From Caryophanales bacterium UBA2450 (GTDB lineage Bacteria > Bacillota_I > Bacilli_A > RFN20 > CAG-826): a stretch of 31,648 nt of DNA. Where the stretch lies: contig DDQE01000063.1 in assembly GCA_002342545.1 (NCBI GenBank), forward strand, positions 1 through 31,648, written 5' to 3'. Every line of letters starts with the position of its first letter. Positions within the stretch are counted from its first letter, which is position 1. The translations under genes and the position numbers were made by a program. Shown here piece after piece: positions 31,121 to 31,648 of this stretch. Below the pieces are notes generated by a model. It was not told where the DNA came from. It did not search any database and saw only the letters and a program-made list of their open reading frames with translations.

Positions 31121-31648
31121 TTACTCGGCAATTGAATTACCAAGCATCTGGGTTATGGGTTGATTGATTAATTCAACCAATTCATATCCTGTTGGGTAGT
31201 TCCTACCCGATATCCCTACGTTGTCAGCTTTTCCATTCCAATTAATATAATCTTCATTTAAAAACTGATCTGTTACAGGAATATATTCTCTGGTTGGATT
31301 TGATAGACCCTTAAGTGGGGCTTCGAATTTATTTCCACTTATTTGTCTATAGACTCTCATAATGTTATAAGCTCCAACCGAATCTGAGTTAAAAATATAG
31401 TTATGACATTTAATCAAACCTCTTTTAACTCGATATTTCTTATTTGCGCATCTTTCCGACACTTCTTTACTATTAGGAAGGCAAGAAGAAGTATAAGCTT
31501 CATTTACCTTAATTAACTCAATACCGCTTAGTTGAAGCTTATAAGATAGCAAACTATAAATCTTATTAAAACAAACAACTCGGATATTTTGGTTATAGCG
31601 ATGTTTCTCGTTGTTATTAACAAACTCTTTTTTAACATTAAGCAAACC
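31121..31648 (-). CDS. tnpB: TnpB-family (IS200/IS605-type) protein, 3' part
   Basis: The frame is open to the right edge, so only the last 175 or so codons are in the window. RVVCFNKIYSLLSYKLQLSG, VNEAYTSSCLP and FNSDSVGAYNIMRVYRQ match the end of the RuvC nuclease of TnpB: the Zn-finger loop starting TSSC and the final D-x-x-G-A-x-N-I helix. TnpB is an RNA-guided DNA nuclease that keeps its transposon at the donor site. The finger looks incomplete (only one C in the first knuckle), so activity is uncertain. Past residue about 110 the codons overlap two RNA hairpins (31158-31208) belonging to the element end, so the last 60 residues may be read-through of the omega RNA region. Confidence 0.75.
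   Translation of the reverse strand, partial: GLLNVKKEFVNNNEKHRYNQNIRVVCFNKIYSLLSYKLQLSGIELIKVNEAYTSSCLPNSKEVSERCANKKYRVKRGLIKCHNYIFNSDSVGAYNIMRVYRQISGNKFEAPLKGLSNPTREYIPVTDQFLNEDYINWNGKADNVGISGRNYPTGYELVELINQPITQMLGNSIAE
31158..31208 (-). ncRNA. Paired hairpins of the transposon right end / omega RNA
   Basis: GGGTAG-GAA-CTACCC on the minus strand (31194-31208, 6-bp perfect stem) is followed by GGTTGA...TCAACC (31158-31178, 6-bp stem). In IS605-family elements such hairpins at the 3' end form the right end recognised by the transposase and the scaffold of the TnpB guide RNA. They lie inside the annotated tnpB frame. No tnpA is visible in this window. Confidence 0.5.

Noticed and set aside
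1..31648. Alternative genetic code with TGA as tryptophan
   Set aside because: Several intact genes end in TGA at the expected place and tryptophan is encoded by TGG.

Overview
The window is low-GC DNA, very probably from a low-GC Bacillota relative (Bacilli/Erysipelotrichia/Mollicutes-like gut type). The evidence is strong A+T bias, GGAGG-type ribosome sites, a lipobox lipoprotein and mostly minus-strand genes. TGA is used as a real stop (for example the MATE, HepT and AbiEi-1 genes) and Trp is encoded by TGG, so this is not the mycoplasma code. The species cannot be named from the sequence alone. Nearly everything looks like an accessory defence / toxin-antitoxin island.

Layout: (1) 1-6.7 kb is a type I restriction-modification locus, hsdR-hsdM-hsdS. 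Its specificity part is rearranged: a half-length hsdS, a full two-TRD hsdS, and the tail of another hsdS in opposite orientation at the left edge. (2) 6.8-8.1 kb holds a NERD-domain membrane protein and an ASCH protein, with a gene scrap downstream. (3) 8.2-11.6 kb holds an unknown 572-residue protein with an HTH-like N-terminus, a 102-residue small basic protein and a MATE transporter. (4) 11.7-15.4 kb holds an AAA/DUF4143 ATPase and the first AbiEi/AbiEii pair, with tandem and inverted repeats in their control regions. (5) 15.6-19.5 kb holds a tight three-gene operon (DUF1016/PDDEXK nuclease, coiled-coil protein, metallophosphoesterase). Divergent to it is an RNA ligase under a large dyad-symmetric promoter, followed by a convergent XRE regulator. 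(6) 19.5-20.7 kb has no intact gene. It holds a broken DUF1016 copy on the plus strand followed by an array of about 50-bp repeats, each carrying a different short palindrome. (7) 20.7-24.7 kb holds two more AbiEi/AbiEii pairs and a small membrane-anchored protein. (8) 24.7-28.6 kb holds a polytopic membrane protein, an HTH-fused MntA/HepT module, a decayed RhuM gene and a DUF234-type ATPase. (9) 28.6-31.6 kb holds a 5'-nucleotidase lipoprotein and the 3' end of a TnpB transposon gene with its structured right end.

Most of the pairs fit addiction or abortive infection: three AbiE pairs and one MntA/HepT pair use nucleotidyltransferase chemistry, and several have autoregulatory-looking operators. 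The most unusual signal is the DUF1016-derived palindrome array (20.2-20.6 kb). Its units match a segment of the intact DUF1016 gene 2.5 kb away, which itself contains a palindrome of the same size in coding sequence. All function calls are by recognising motifs by eye; no searches were run.
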